DNA of 64,000 nt, taken from contig NC_020179.2 in NCBI RefSeq assembly GCF_000224145.3, forward strand, positions 3,313,885 to 3,377,884, written 5' to 3'. The notes beneath the pieces are model-generated. The model was not told the DNA's origin. It saw only the letters and a program-made list of their open reading frames with translations, and made no database searches. This DNA comes from Ciona intestinalis. Taxonomy: Eukaryota; Chordata; Ascidiacea; Phlebobranchia; Cionidae. Every line of letters starts with the position of its first letter. The first letter of the stretch is position 1. Positions 1 through 10,868 of the stretch are shown one piece after another. The translations under genes were made by a program, and so were the position numbers.

Positions 1-1765
1 GAGTTAGCTGGTCGCGATTCTTTATTTGCCGGTGAACGAAATCATATGTAGTCTCATCTGTTTTAACAATTTGAACATGACAGCATCATACTTATTATGT
101 AGAATTAGATAATTTTACCTTTGAATTTTTTTACCTCTGTATTTTTTACCTGGGTATTTTTTACTTGTGATTTTTTACCCGAGAAACCGCCATCAAGATT
201 ATAGTATACTCAAAGTGCACAGAAATTAATACCACACTTTGTAGTACGTGAGTGTTATTATTTTTTAGTAACTCTATGAGTGTGGTTTTAATTTCAATAA
301 AACCTAGGTTTCTTACCTTGACTCTTGCTATTTTTATATCCCTGTGAATACTTAGAAATATTTATTGGTTGAGTTCGAAACGGGATTTTCTTTGGTGAGG
401 TGTGGCAGTAAAACGGCATCCACAAGACAGCACATTTCTCACGTAGAACTTGGCCAATCCTTCTTTGCAGAACACTCGCAGATTCTGCATAAAAAATCCC
501 AATGTTAAAAATCTAATTTATTTTCTAATCTTTATTTGGTACCACGGCTAAGTGGTTAGCGCACTTGCTTTTATTCTGAGTTGTTTTAGGCTTGATGCTG
601 CTACCTGCTACCATTGTGGGCGTATGTGTCCTTGGGCAAGACAATTAGTAGCCATTGCACAAACCCAGTGGTCACTAATGGGTTGTCTAAATTGTCAGCT
701 TTACATTACAAAAAATGAACAAATTCTTTCAAAATAAATTATCACTTTACATACCAATAACCCACAAGCACAATGTGTAAAAAGGTCAAATAGAACCCGT
801 ACTATATCGCCTGTGGTTGCCCCACCAAGCAAGGATAAATAATTTACATTCATTCCTATGCATGCAGACCTATATCTTCCTTAACTCCTTCCTTTCTTGG
901 AAGTTTTTCGACGAGGAACATAAATATCTGTCGCACATCTCGCTCAGCTGAGTACAGAAAGGTCTGGTATCCGACATCGCCACGGTAACCTGCTTCCTTA
1001 CATGCATTGGCGATAGAAGTACCAACTCGAAATCGAGCCGACATCCCTAAAGAAGTTTATATATATATATATATAAACAAATTAAAAAATGCATTCAAAA
1101 ATATATAGCCTATATATATATATATATACAGTGGCGCAGCCGGGGGGGTTAGAGTGTCTAAAAAAAAATATTTTTGAAATTTTTTTGATTAAAACCCCCC
1201 CTCTTATTTTTATTTCTGGCTGCGCTACTGTATATATATATCTTTTTTTAAATATACTTTGTTGCTGCTAAGTGTACTATGTATAAAAGAGTATGAAAGA
1301 GATCATGTGGCTACTGGCTATTGTTGGTTTTTTTTTGTTATAAAGGGCCAACGTTCCGTCTGCCATATAGCAAGACATCATCAGGGTTTTCCTGTTTGGG
1401 GAAGATCTCTTTTAAGCTTGTAATACAATTGCCAATTGGCGTCAAAAACAGATGCATAAGCATAATATACATATTTTCGTCAATATTTCTAATTTAAATT
1501 CAAACTGAAATGATTACCTGGTGGAAAAATATGCGACATCTTATAATCAGGGTTTATGATTCGAAGACATTTCACTGTCCCTTCCACTACATTGTCTGTA
1601 GTGAACTGTTTCAAACTTTCCAATCCTTCAGCAAATTCACTGTGGAAAACAAACAGTCAGTGGACTTAGTATATAGAGAACCTGAAAGGTTTTAAAGATT
1701 CCAAGGCTTGCTTACCATCCAATGTTAAGTAACGAACCAATAATGATTTGATCAACCTCTTCCAT
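1..1765 (-). CDS. CCDC22: CCDC22 orthologue (COMMD/CCDC22/CCDC93 complex subunit), 5' part
   Basis: Five coding exons join in phase: 1716..1765 (ATG at 1765), 1518..1639, 870..1046, 317..484 and 1..57, continuing off the left edge. The translation begins MEEVDQIIIGSL, then has SLKQFTTDNVVEG, CLRIINPDYK and MSARFRVGTS, followed by GYQTFLYSAERDVRQ and MFLVEKLP. This is the order seen in the N-terminal calponin-homology-like NN domain of CCDC22. In known animals CCDC22 is part of the CCC complex, which works with retromer/retriever in endosomal recycling and in COMMD-linked NF-kB control. All introns have GT-AG ends; the exon 3 donor is weak (AG then GTCTGC). Intron 2 holds an AT-rich stretch and a TIR element, and intron 3 holds a SINE fragment. 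The coiled-coil C-terminal half is outside the window. Identity is confident; the exact start is supported by the match of MEEVD to the family start. Confidence 0.9.
118..182. repeat. Degenerate tandem repeat, ~15 bp unit
   Basis: About four consecutive units share the core ATTTTTTACC, each preceded by a variable TG-rich half. They lie inside the CCDC22 intron between 57 and 317. No function is evident. Confidence 0.6.
541..720 (+). mobile_element. tRNA-headed SINE, head part
   Basis: Repeat family A of this window. It starts with a tRNA-like head (AAGTGGTTAGCGC), has a box-B-like region, then the conserved body CCATTGTGGGCGTATGTGTC, CTTGGGCAAGACA and CCCAGTGGTCACTAATGGG. The tail is missing. 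It lies in a CCDC22 intron. The family resembles the composite SINE described from Ciona; that assignment is from memory and unchecked. Confidence 0.75.
1130..1232. mobile_element. Short TIR element (CAGTGGCGCAGCC ends) with TA-rich flanks
   Basis: The ends are inverted copies: CAGTGGCGCAGCC plus a G run at the left, and a C run with GGCTGCGCTACTG at the right. The element sits in a TATATA tract, consistent with TA target-site duplication. It is about 100 bp, AT-rich inside, non-coding, and lies in CCDC22 intron 2. Related G-rich fragments occur near 24,652 and 44,366. Confidence 0.7.
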
Positions 1766-2365
1766 TTTTCGAGACAGAAGCAAAATTGAGCTAACGCCAC
1801 AAAATACAAAAGCGAAAACGATCAGTAAAAATGTCGCACAATTTTTCACTTACCCTTCAGTGCTAAAAGATATTACAGAATGAGCAAAATTTTGAACCCA
1901 AATTTTTACGGTTGCGAATTTGTTGTGAAATTTTGCATACACTCTGTTGTATCTATGTCAAACAGCTCCATAACGCAATGGAATATATACACAGCAGTAA
2001 GTGAATTTGTCATCAAAAATTAACCAGAAAAATAAACAGGAACGAGGTGGCAAATAACAAAATGGGATTTTTTTTCAAAACTATTTTGTGTTGTATGTAT
2101 GAGCAGCAGTGACTTTTTACCTGTTGCAAAAAATTAATATATATAGAATACCTGGTACAGTAGCCAATTTTTTCTTAGAACATGTTACGTAATTAGTTGG
2201 AAGTAAAATGCTGGCGCATGCATTTTGTAACAAAAATGTGCTTTTGATATAGCAATAGCACATAATTAAACAACTTTATAATAAAGCCTATGAGACAAAA
2301 ATGGACTTATTAAAATACATTTTTAACAATAGATTTTTTGTTCCGCATTTGGCAAACATTCTCTT
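1766..2365. other. Intergenic: CCDC22 5' flank / PNISR 3' flank
   Basis: Six hundred bases between the PNISR stop and the CCDC22 start. It must hold the PNISR 3' UTR and the CCDC22 promoter. It is AT-rich with no conserved coding frame. I see no repeat or clear regulatory motif. Confidence 0.6.
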
Positions 2366-4477
2366 TCAATCGCTGGAGAAATCTGATGATGAAGAAGGAG
2401 TAGAAGATGAGGAGCTTGTGTCTTCTTTCTTGGAGGACTTCTTCTTTTTGTTCTTCTTACTTGATTTTCGTTTCTTCTTAGTCTTAGAAGCTTTTTTACT
2501 AGGAGTTTTAATAGTTGTTTTTATTTTCTCTGAGTCACTCCCTGAAGAATTTTTTTTTGCGCGTTTTGACAATTTTTGTTTTTTGCTCGACTTTTCAACT
2601 CTTTCTTTTGAATATGATCTTTTCCTGTAAGGAGTCCTGGTTTTTTCATGAGATCTTCCCCGATGGCGGTCACGGGATCGTGATCGTTTTCGTGAGGAAT
2701 ATCTATCACGTGAATGAGATCTTTCACGAGAACGATGCCTTTCCCGTGATCTTGACCTACGATACCTTGAACTCGTCTTTTTATGCGAACTTCCATATTC
2801 ACGTGATCGTGATCGTGACCGTCTTTGGTGTTTCGAACTTCTCCGATCACATGAATTAGACCGTGAGTGTCTTCTATCTTTGGATTTTTTTTCATGTTTT
2901 GACTTCAACTTTTCTTTCGATCTTGATCTTGACCTAGATTTTTTTCGATCTTTTAATTTTTTCCTGGATTTAGTTTTTTCTTGTAATTCCTCACTGGAGT
3001 ATGCTCGTTTCTGCTCACCAGCAACTTCATACTGATCATTATCATTACTTCCTAGTTTTTGGGCTTCATTTTGAACTTTAACTGTAGCTCTGCCATCTTT
3101 GATAATAGAACTATCAATTGGAGAATCCAAATTTTTCCCATTAACCTCAATATTTTGCTTCAATGTTTCATCTTCACTATCACTATTCACATCGTTAATG
3201 ATAGCCTTTGCAATAACAGACGCATTTTTCTTTCGAAATTCTTCTTCCTCCAATCTTTTTATTCGTTCAAATTGGTTTTTATTAAAATTTTTAATTTTTT
3301 GCTGAATTTTTCCCTCTAGAACTTCTTCCTGCTCACTCTCTTCAGAATCCGAGTTATCTGATGACTTTGTTTCCTCTTCTGACTCTTCATCATCAGATCC
3401 ATACCCGGAAATGATCCCTAGCTGATTTGCAGAAGACAACCGGCGAGAGATTGCTTTTTTTGCCTCTTTTCTACTAGCAGAAGTATGCACCTCATTTGCG
3501 ATATCTTTAATCTCTTCATTTGTTACTCCAAGCAGAATCTCCGTCAGCATCCTCCGGACTTTAAGCATTAACTCTTCCTCAGTTAGAGGTTGCGGAGGAG
3601 TTTCTTCTTCCTTTTCTCCTTCTGCATCACTAGGCTCGGATGCAGGAGCTTCCGGAAGTTCAGCATCAGATTCTTCACTTGCAGATTCAAACTTACTCTT
3701 GTTAGGATTTTCCGACGTTTTATTTTGAAACTCTTCATTTTCTTGTCTCAATTGGTTTTCCTTTTTAAGTTTTTCTTGCTCCATTTTCTCTAGACCCTCG
3801 CGAATCCATGCAGGCAAAGCTTTTTTCTTTGCCATATCCATGGCCTGAAAAGAGGCCTGCATCATATTTTGAGTAGGTTCCCCACCCCTTGAAGGCCCAA
3901 CCCATTGACTATTATTCCATGGCAGCATAGCCGGAGGTTTCTGTGGTTGAGGATGCCAGGAATCATTATTGTGGTGTGGAGGAGTCATAACAACTGGGGG
4001 TGTGTTCATTCTTGGATGATTAAAACTCCTATGATCCGGAAAATGATTCACAGCTGGCGACCGGGCCTCTTCCATATCTTCATGTAATATATATGGGCTG
4101 TTATTAATATTATCACGGTTCAAATCATTTCGTTCTCTTTTTAAAAACTCAGTGTGATCGGGAGGAGGCGGGGGAGGATGATCTTGCTCAGGAGGAGGAT
4201 GAGAGTGGAAGTTTTGTGGAGGACCTTGCCAGTTTTGAGGTTGTTGAAACTGAGGACTATTCCAGTTGTTATTATTCCACATTTGATTATTCCAATTTTG
4301 TTGGGGCATAGGCGGCTGCTGTGGCTGATTCATTAACTCAGGGGGTTGTGGAGGCCTTTCTGCATTATTTTGCATCCATGCTTGCGCCAAAGCTGCCCAA
4401 TCGACATCCGCACCTGTTTGCTGGGGCGGCATTTGTCCCCCAGGGCCTGACCATTGGGGAAATGGGTTGTGCCACAT
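2366..4477 (-). CDS. PNISR: PNISR orthologue, arginine/serine-rich nuclear protein, intronless
   Basis: A single uninterrupted frame of 703 aa. The start is the ATG at 4477, giving MWHNPFPQW, which fits the tryptophan-rich PNISR start; the frame stays open six codons upstream but only to a TTG. Diagnostic blocks are VDWAALAQAWM near residue 31 and LPAWIREGLEKMEQEK in the middle. Next comes a region with MLTEILLGVTNEEI, acidic Ser/Glu stretches, and a C-terminal half of RS and SR dipeptides followed by a Lys/Ser-rich tail. PNISR is a nuclear-speckle protein that binds pinin and is thought to act in pre-mRNA splicing. Length is close to the vertebrate protein (about 800 aa). Vertebrate PNISR is multi-exonic, so the intronless coding region is a derived feature here. 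Many overlapping small frames on both strands are shadows of the repetitive RS codons. Confidence 0.93.
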   Translation of the reverse strand: MWHNPFPQWSGPGGQMPPQQTGADVDWAALAQAWMQNNAERPPQPPELMNQPQQPPMPQQNWNNQMWNNNNWNSPQFQQPQNWQGPPQNFHSHPPPEQDHPPPPPPDHTEFLKRERNDLNRDNINNSPYILHEDMEEARSPAVNHFPDHRSFNHPRMNTPPVVMTPPHHNNDSWHPQPQKPPAMLPWNNSQWVGPSRGGEPTQNMMQASFQAMDMAKKKALPAWIREGLEKMEQEKLKKENQLRQENEEFQNKTSENPNKSKFESASEESDAELPEAPASEPSDAEGEKEEETPPQPLTEEELMLKVRRMLTEILLGVTNEEIKDIANEVHTSASRKEAKKAISRRLSSANQLGIISGYGSDDEESEEETKSSDNSDSEESEQEEVLEGKIQQKIKNFNKNQFERIKRLEEEEFRKKNASVIAKAIINDVNSDSEDETLKQNIEVNGKNLDSPIDSSIIKDGRATVKVQNEAQKLGSNDNDQYEVAGEQKRAYSSEELQEKTKSRKKLKDRKKSRSRSRSKEKLKSKHEKKSKDRRHSRSNSCDRRSSKHQRRSRSRSREYGSSHKKTSSRYRRSRSRERHRSRERSHSRDRYSSRKRSRSRDRHRGRSHEKTRTPYRKRSYSKERVEKSSKKQKLSKRAKKNSSGSDSEKIKTTIKTPSKKASKTKKKRKSSKKNKKKKSSKKEDTSSSSSTPSSSSDFSSD

Positions 4478-5802
4478 TTTTGTGAAAGCTAGCAATCGCC
4501 GACTTTGCTCAGGGTGTTAATTTACGCATTTATAATCAGAATTAGCGTTAGGTGGGTTATACAAACTACCCTACAGGCTGATACTGAAGGTACAGCTCTA
4601 AACAAAAAAGGTGCTGGTGAAGAATGCTCCTTTACGTTATCTGCTAACCAGGTAACCGCGAACCGCCAAACGTAACAACCAGTCCAGTCAACTACCAACT
4701 GACCTTAAGTCCCTACCCGCCTACAGCTGCTGGCCTCTAACTATAAAACCTCCAACGATTTTCGCCTAAAAAAATTCACCAGTGCCAAGACAAGGAGCAG
4801 ACTGAAACAGAAGCTAGTCGTGAGACTCATAATTATTTTTGCTTACATATTGCTCGGTAAGATCTTACCCACTTTGATTGACAAGCGCAATTCAGGTTAA
4901 CAGCGAAATCGCGGTATAACATAGAAATATAATACAAACAATCGCTGCATTCACTTTTCTATGTTGATTATATGATAAATTTTAAATTGGTAATTATTTT
5001 TTGGCCTACCAAACAGAAAGTGCATAAACATTCATGTTTAATTTATAAAAAGTGTTGTTGTTTTTTTATTTATAGATGTATTTTGGTCCAGAATCCAGAC
5101 CCCGTCAGTAGTTCTGAAGCAAAATATATAAAAGATTTGCTGCCTCATTGCTGTTAAATACCACCATATAGCTGAACAACATGCTAACACTTCGCGCACT
5201 ATTAAAACAATGTAATTAATGAACGCAATATCTGTGCACTCATCCTAACTATTGTGGAATAACTTAGCTTAACTTTTTCCACAAATGATAACTCGCTTCA
5301 TACCCTTTTTTCTGTTTCTGATCATTTATAGGTTTAAGCATAAATATGTAGTAAACATGGAGAAAGACAACTGTTTTTGTGACATAGTTGTTATTTATTT
5401 TTATTCTGTACACAAGGATTCTTGGTCCTGCACTTCGAAACGAAAAAATTGTTTTTGGACCAACTGCATATTTGTAGTGATCATTCTATCCAGTAATATT
5501 GGGAAATAAAAATAGAGTAGAATACAGGTTTCTTATATTGTCAAGTATAAATATATACAGAGATTGTTTTAAGTAGAGTCAGTATTGCAAAATGTACAGG
5601 AAAGGAAAAAGAAAAATTGCCAAACTCCGATAATCTTGTTTAGCACATTTGCTGTCTTACTAAGTGCATTTACAAAACGAAATAGAGAAATAATGAAGAT
5701 TGTTCAGTACATATTGGAGCTTCTTGATTGCAGGTGTATACAATAACACAGCTACAAGCTAAAACTGAGAGTACCAAGCAGCATGAAGATAGTCAGAATT
5801 GC
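4478..5802. other. Intergenic between SDCBP and PNISR
   Basis: About 1.3 kb of AT-rich sequence carrying the SDCBP 3' UTR and the PNISR promoter and 5' UTR. The part near 4,500-4,900 has higher GC and may include the PNISR promoter. Small frames at 4972 and 5285 show no family similarity I can recognise. No repeat family of the window is obvious here. Confidence 0.6.
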
Positions 5803-8800
5803 TTAAACATCAGGAATAGAGTGATCCTGGTGCTTCAACACAGAGCTGCCCATACTAAAAATAAAAAATATAAATAAAACATGGAAATTTCGAGCTAATA
5901 TGGTATATAAATATATACTAATCAAGTCTGTTTTAAAGTTTTTAAGCTATGTATAAAATAAATAATAAATCATAACATATCATGTAAGAATCTATATGAA
6001 AGTCGATAGCGCTTGGAATTAACTTATAAACCCCTAAAGCTGGGGATATTAACTTATTGTTGTACAAACCATGAAAGGTAATTCTTACAACTCAAAACTG
6101 ACATTTTGTTGTCAGGCTAGCTATAGAAACATCAGTGTGAAATGATTATGAATAGACTTATTTATAGCTTTACCCACAGGGCTTTTTATTGAATTTTTCA
6201 GTAAGGTGTATACTTCCGTATATACTTCTAAAAACATGACTTTATTTTCATATAACAATAATCTTTTTTTCATAAAAAGATAGGCAAAAACTTACTTTTT
6301 GACGATGTGATTATAAATGAATGAAGGCATGACAGTGACAGTTACAGTTGGACCACCAGTTGCCATTACATCTTTGATATCAGTATCCTGTGTTGAACAA
6401 ATAATTAGTATCGGATATGCATGATTTCTAGGAAATTGGCAATAGCTTCTAACAAAAATATGAATAAATAAGACTGTACGTCTGTACCAATTGGTTAAGG
6501 CAGTCTCAAACTCTAGAATTTGAATTCATTTGGTGTGAAATGCTGTTTTAGTTTACCAGTAATAAAAAATAACTGGTGCGAATTTAACAGATTCAAATTT
6601 ACAGCAGTATATATATATATATATAATGTTTGTTTGTCACTGTATGATATTGCGTACATATTAGGGAACAATTCCTACAACTCAAATAACTTGCGGTAAG
6701 TAAGCTTACCACACCTAAGCTTAGTAGCCTTCTCATTGTACAGTTGCATAATAATGTAGCTTGTAAGTAACAATACCTTTAATCCAATTACACATTGGCC
6801 GTTCACTTCACACAGATGATGGTCAATAAGAAGACCATTTCTAGCAGCAGATGAATCCTTAACAAGTGAAGTGATTTTGCAATCTTTGAATATGAATCCA
6901 ACATGCCCATTGCTGTCTTTGTGGAGTGTAACAGTTCTTTCAAAAGGCCTGAAATATACATGAATAATTTATACACAAAGTAAATATTTAATAGAGGGTA
7001 GGGATACACTAAGTTTAATCCAGGTCCTTTTACGTAATTAAGTAGTGACCAATTTCATTATTTCACCCAAGGTAACGTATTGTATGGTAGCGCCCCTTAC
7101 AAAGTAACACTTATATTCTATAAGGGGAAGGGGATTTGACACAGACAGTGAAGGGGCAGACCTGGGACGTAGGACAGCATTGGCACATTATCCTTGAACT
7201 CTTGTCTATGTGGTACAGACTGTATTATTACCCTCAGATATAGCAGTAACAATGGCTTTAAATTACCTGTCTCGGATGGCAAGTTCGATCCTTTGTGGGC
7301 TGGCCTTCTTTAAAACCTTCATTACTTTATCAGTGCTGTAGCCGGCCACGATTTCATTGTCAATCTGTAACACTTGGTCTCCAAACCTCAAGCCAGCCAT
7401 GGAGGCAGGCGAGTTTTTGCTTACAAATGCAATGAAAATGCCCTAAAATTAGAAAAAAAAAAATTAATATAGGCTATATAATATAACTTTAATGTTAAAT
7501 TAAAATAATTTTATTGTAAAAATTCTGTAACTAGTACTACCAAATATAAAGGAATATGAATAAATGTAACTTGTTTATCTTTGCATAGCCAAAAACAACA
7601 GACCATATAACAAGGATGTTCTATTTTATACACCTCATGCTTGCTTAGGAGTTACCACGTATGTAACTTTGAATATGTAAATGTAGGCCATAGAAAATCA
7701 CTTTCACTATTTTTTATATTAGATAATTAGGCATTTAAAGTTCACCTTGTCAACAGATTTGATACGAAGACCAATCTTTCCTTTAGCATCTTTACATAGA
7801 ATAATATGACGGATTCCTTGCCTAATTTCCGAGCGTTGCATGCCCACCATACCTTGCTGGCTTACAGGGGCTACCATGCCTATATTAAAAAAATATCATC
7901 AATAAAAATAATGACTATGGGTCGTATGGGAAATGAAACAGTTTGTTAAAGAATGTCTGTTAAAGTTAAACAAAAATATAAAAGATTAGACTAAAAAAGG
8001 AGAACAAGCAACAAAATAACAGTCATTAAAACAGTCATCTTTATTGGTTATTTTTTCGGTGGGATTTTTTTGTTTTTATGTATAACTTTTGAACCCATTA
8101 CCTCTAAGTTTAGTTTGCCACAATGCCAGACGTGTACTTAATTTCACCTGCAAGTTGAGATGGTCGATTTTGAACTAGAGCTGGTGCACCATAGGCAGGT
8201 ACAGGAACCACCTGCAGGTTTTGCCGCACCTCATTTGATTTAAGATCAAGTCCCATGTATTCATCCAGGGAAGGGTATAAACTTTTGACAACAGTTGTAC
8301 CAGGTGGTGGGACACCAACTAAAAAGATAAAGGCTTAAATTAGAAAAAATGTGTGCTAATATGTAGGAGTAAATAATCACAATGTAGTTACCTTAAAATA
8401 GGTGTAGGCTATAAGACTTTTTTTTTAATTGCATAGAAATCTAAAGAAAATACACACGTTTCTACCAAGAAAGTAGAAATTCAGGGAAACTTTAGGATTC
8501 TATTAAAACAAGAGATTGACAACGCCATATAGGTCAAATATATTATATATATATTACAAAAAATTCTGCAGTTGATTTTTGTCTGTTTTGTATTTCTAAT
8601 TTTGAGTTTAATACATATCATCACATTAAGCAGAGACAGCCTTACTTTGAGCTTGTTGTTGCTGTTGTTGTTGTGTAGCAGCTACTGCTTCTTGGTGTTG
8701 TAGATGCCTTGCCAATGCATGGTCATCAAGCTGTTGAGTTTGAGCCTAACAAAACTGTACTGTTAACAATATAGTTAAATACAAAAGTTATCTGTAAGCA

Positions 8801-8993
8801 TTTAACCTATGCCTGTGTCACCAAAAGGTTTGTATACACAACAGTGCGTTCATTAAAGCTACAGAAATTGATACGTTTTACTTGGAAATTAGGCACCACA
8901 GTATCCAAACTTAAGTACGGTATAACGATAATTATAACTTACCTTTATGGCTTGATCCACTTTCATATCTTCGAGTGATGGGTAAAGAGACAT
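5803..8993 (-). CDS. SDCBP: Syntenin-1 orthologue (two PDZ domains)
   Basis: Eight exons join in phase: 8943..8993, 8646..8745, 8148..8318, 7746..7879, 7267..7442, 6777..6948, 6296..6387 and 5803..5854, giving 315 aa (human 298). The protein starts [16 protein letters not shown] and ends HSIPDV, as in vertebrate syntenin. Residues 3-7 and again 64-68 read LYPSL, the type of motif that binds ALIX. A Gln-rich insert lies in exon 2. PDZ1 (about 132-210) begins [16 protein letters not shown] and PDZ2 (about 216-292) begins [16 protein letters not shown]. Syntenin is a cytoplasmic adaptor that links syndecans and phosphoinositides to ALIX/ESCRT and exosome formation, and acts in adhesion and signalling. 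All junctions are GT-AG. Introns contain a SINE tail (about 7,558-7,685) and a TA microsatellite (about 6,606). Confidence 0.97.
6606..6627. repeat. TA dinucleotide microsatellite
   Basis: About ten TA units inside the SDCBP intron between exons 6 and 7. Confidence 0.7.
7558..7685 (-). mobile_element. SINE family A, tail part
   Basis: The reverse-oriented SINE tail starts with AATGTAACTTGTTTATC, has the conserved block ATACACCTCATGC and ends with GAGTTACCACGTATGTAACT. It lies in an SDCBP intron and is diverged in the middle. Confidence 0.65.
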
Positions 8994-9866
8994 TTTGTAG
9001 TTTAAACGACTTACTTATGTACGGTATATATAAATCTGCGTAATTAATTATACGTATAGCATAGGTTTAGTTATTAAGTAGAAATTAAACAACAACAGTC
9101 GCCAGCGGTAACAACACAAAGCTCTGCACGATCCAAATAAATATAAAAGACAAAATACCAGTTTGGAAATGGTAACGTAGCGCTACACAAAGAACTTGCC
9201 TTATATCCGTCTATACAGATAACCAACAGAGCGTAGGCCGCTGTTACAGGCAACTTATCTTAAATCTTTGTGACGTCATTATAGAAAGTCATGTGATTGT
9301 GAGCGCGCGTGACGCGACACGTGACGCACTTTGGAAAATCTAGAGTTTGCGTAGCAGTTACATTGTGGCGTATTTGTTGTTTAGTAAACTTCCCGTGACA
9401 GGGTATACGGTTACAACACTGAATCATATTGCAGACCCGTCTATTTACAATTACTGATGTAAGTTTTTGTCTATTTATAATCACCAGTTACTAGTTACAA
9501 AATATGATTTACCCGTATTATTTTTAATTAAAATATATAATATTAAAATTACAGATGTATTAAATACAATAAAAAGATCAATTATTATTATACAGCAGCT
9601 GAATCATAAAGATGACGACATTATTTCGTTCTAAAATAAAGTATTGCAATATTTCATGAGTCACATAATAAAAATAAATACAGCATCAATAGAAATTAGC
9701 ACCATACATTGCCACGCAATTCACTCTGTTGCAACAATCCTATACATATATATTACTGAACTTTACAACACATAATTAGGGATAAAATACTTCATCTGTG
9801 AAATGTAAATCTGCATAGATCATTTACAACACCTACAGCACTTATAGAAAATTTGAGCACTTGTTT
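8994..9866. other. Intergenic: SDCBP 5' flank / SRR copy 1 3' flank
   Basis: The SDCBP promoter must lie here. A less AT-rich stretch at about 9,100-9,430 with CG dinucleotides and tandem GTGACGC/ACGTGACG motifs (9,295-9,330, CRE/E-box-like) is a plausible proximal promoter. Nothing coding is seen. Confidence 0.45.
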
Positions 9867-10868
9867 TCATGCACCTAATAACTTTGCAATGGAGCAAAGA
9901 TCAACATTACCACCACAAAGTACAAGTCCAATGTTCTTAACACTGTTGTCAAATCCTTTAGCTGATAATAATTTCTTTCCAATTACAGCAGCAACCCCAA
10001 CCCCTGATGTTGGTTCAATAACCAATTTTGCTCTTTCCCACACTAATACAGTAGCTTGCTTTATTTCTTCTTCTGAAACTGTGATCACATCATCAACCAA
10101 GTCACGTATAATTGGCCATGCATTTTCTCCTATAGTAACTTTCACACCATCTGCAATTGTTACAGGTGTTTTCTTTAATGGTGTTCGATAACCGTTAATT
10201 TTTGAAAGATAACAATCATTCGCTTCTTCTGGTTCAGCAGCGTAAACTTTAATAGATGGTTTCAATGCTTTGGCAGCAACAGCAATACCACTAATCATAC
10301 CACCCCCTCCAACAGGGGCAACAATTGCATCTAAATCAGGATTTTGTTCTAGCATTTCCATTGCCAGTGTACCTTGCCCAGCCATTACCTGTGGAGTTTG
10401 ACTTGCATGGATAAAAGTGCCGCCTTTTTCTGCCAGCACTGTTTCTGCCATTTTAACTCTGTCATGCTCTGTAGGTTTACACTCTATTACAATCCCACCA
10501 TATGACTTAACTGCATCTTTCTTACACTGTGGTGATGTGGTTGGCATGACAATATACGCTGGGATACCAAATGAATAGGCAGCTTTAGCCACTGCTTGCC
10601 CATGGTTTCCACTGCTGTGAGTGACAACACATTTTACAGAATCTTTCTTAGCAACGTGTGACAAAGCATTGGTTGCTCCACGTATTTTAAATGATCCGGT
10701 TTTCTGGAAATTCTCGGTTTTCAGAAAGATGTTGCAACCTGCTAGTTTGCTGATTGCTGAGCATTGTATCAAGGGTGTTCGATGAATAAATGGTTTTATA
10801 ATTTCATAAGCAGCTTTCACATCATTAAAATTAATACAATGACTAATTGTTTTCACTTTTGACGCCAT
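9867..10868 (-). CDS. SRR: Serine racemase, copy 1 (intronless)
   Basis: 333 aa in one exon, ATG at 10868. It is a fold-type II PLP enzyme of the serine racemase/threonine dehydratase family. It has FQKTGSFKIRGA with PLP Lys61, THSSGNHGQA with Ser86 at the position of the re-face catalytic Ser84 of human SRR, and a GGGGM phosphate loop (187-191). The sequence AAEPEEANDCY keeps Glu212, Ala216 and Asp218, the counterparts of the human Mg-binding E210, A214 and D216. The reactions known for the family are L-Ser to D-Ser racemisation and beta-elimination of serine to pyruvate and ammonia. It is odd that the C-terminal PLP-nitrogen motif reads CGGNVD rather than SGGNVD, as seen in serine dehydratases. 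It is the most downstream of three tandem copies on this strand and the only one with a complete metal triad. Confidence 0.95.
   Translation of the reverse strand: MASKVKTISHCINFNDVKAAYEIIKPFIHRTPLIQCSAISKLAGCNIFLKTENFQKTGSFKIRGATNALSHVAKKDSVKCVVTHSSGNHGQAVAKAAYSFGIPAYIVMPTTSPQCKKDAVKSYGGIVIECKPTEHDRVKMAETVLAEKGGTFIHASQTPQVMAGQGTLAMEMLEQNPDLDAIVAPVGGGGMISGIAVAAKALKPSIKVYAAEPEEANDCYLSKINGYRTPLKKTPVTIADGVKVTIGENAWPIIRDLVDDVITVSEEEIKQATVLVWERAKLVIEPTSGVGVAAVIGKKLLSAKGFDNSVKNIGLVLCGGNVDLCSIAKLLGA

Noticed and set aside
2301..3793. Several 60-124 codon frames overlapping PNISR
   Set aside because: Antisense or shifted shadows of the RS-repeat codons; the PNISR frame explains the region fully.
4478..4495. 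Upstream extension of PNISR and of SRR copy 3 beyond the first ATG
   Set aside because: The extra codons begin at TTG; the downstream ATGs match the family N-termini and are preferred.
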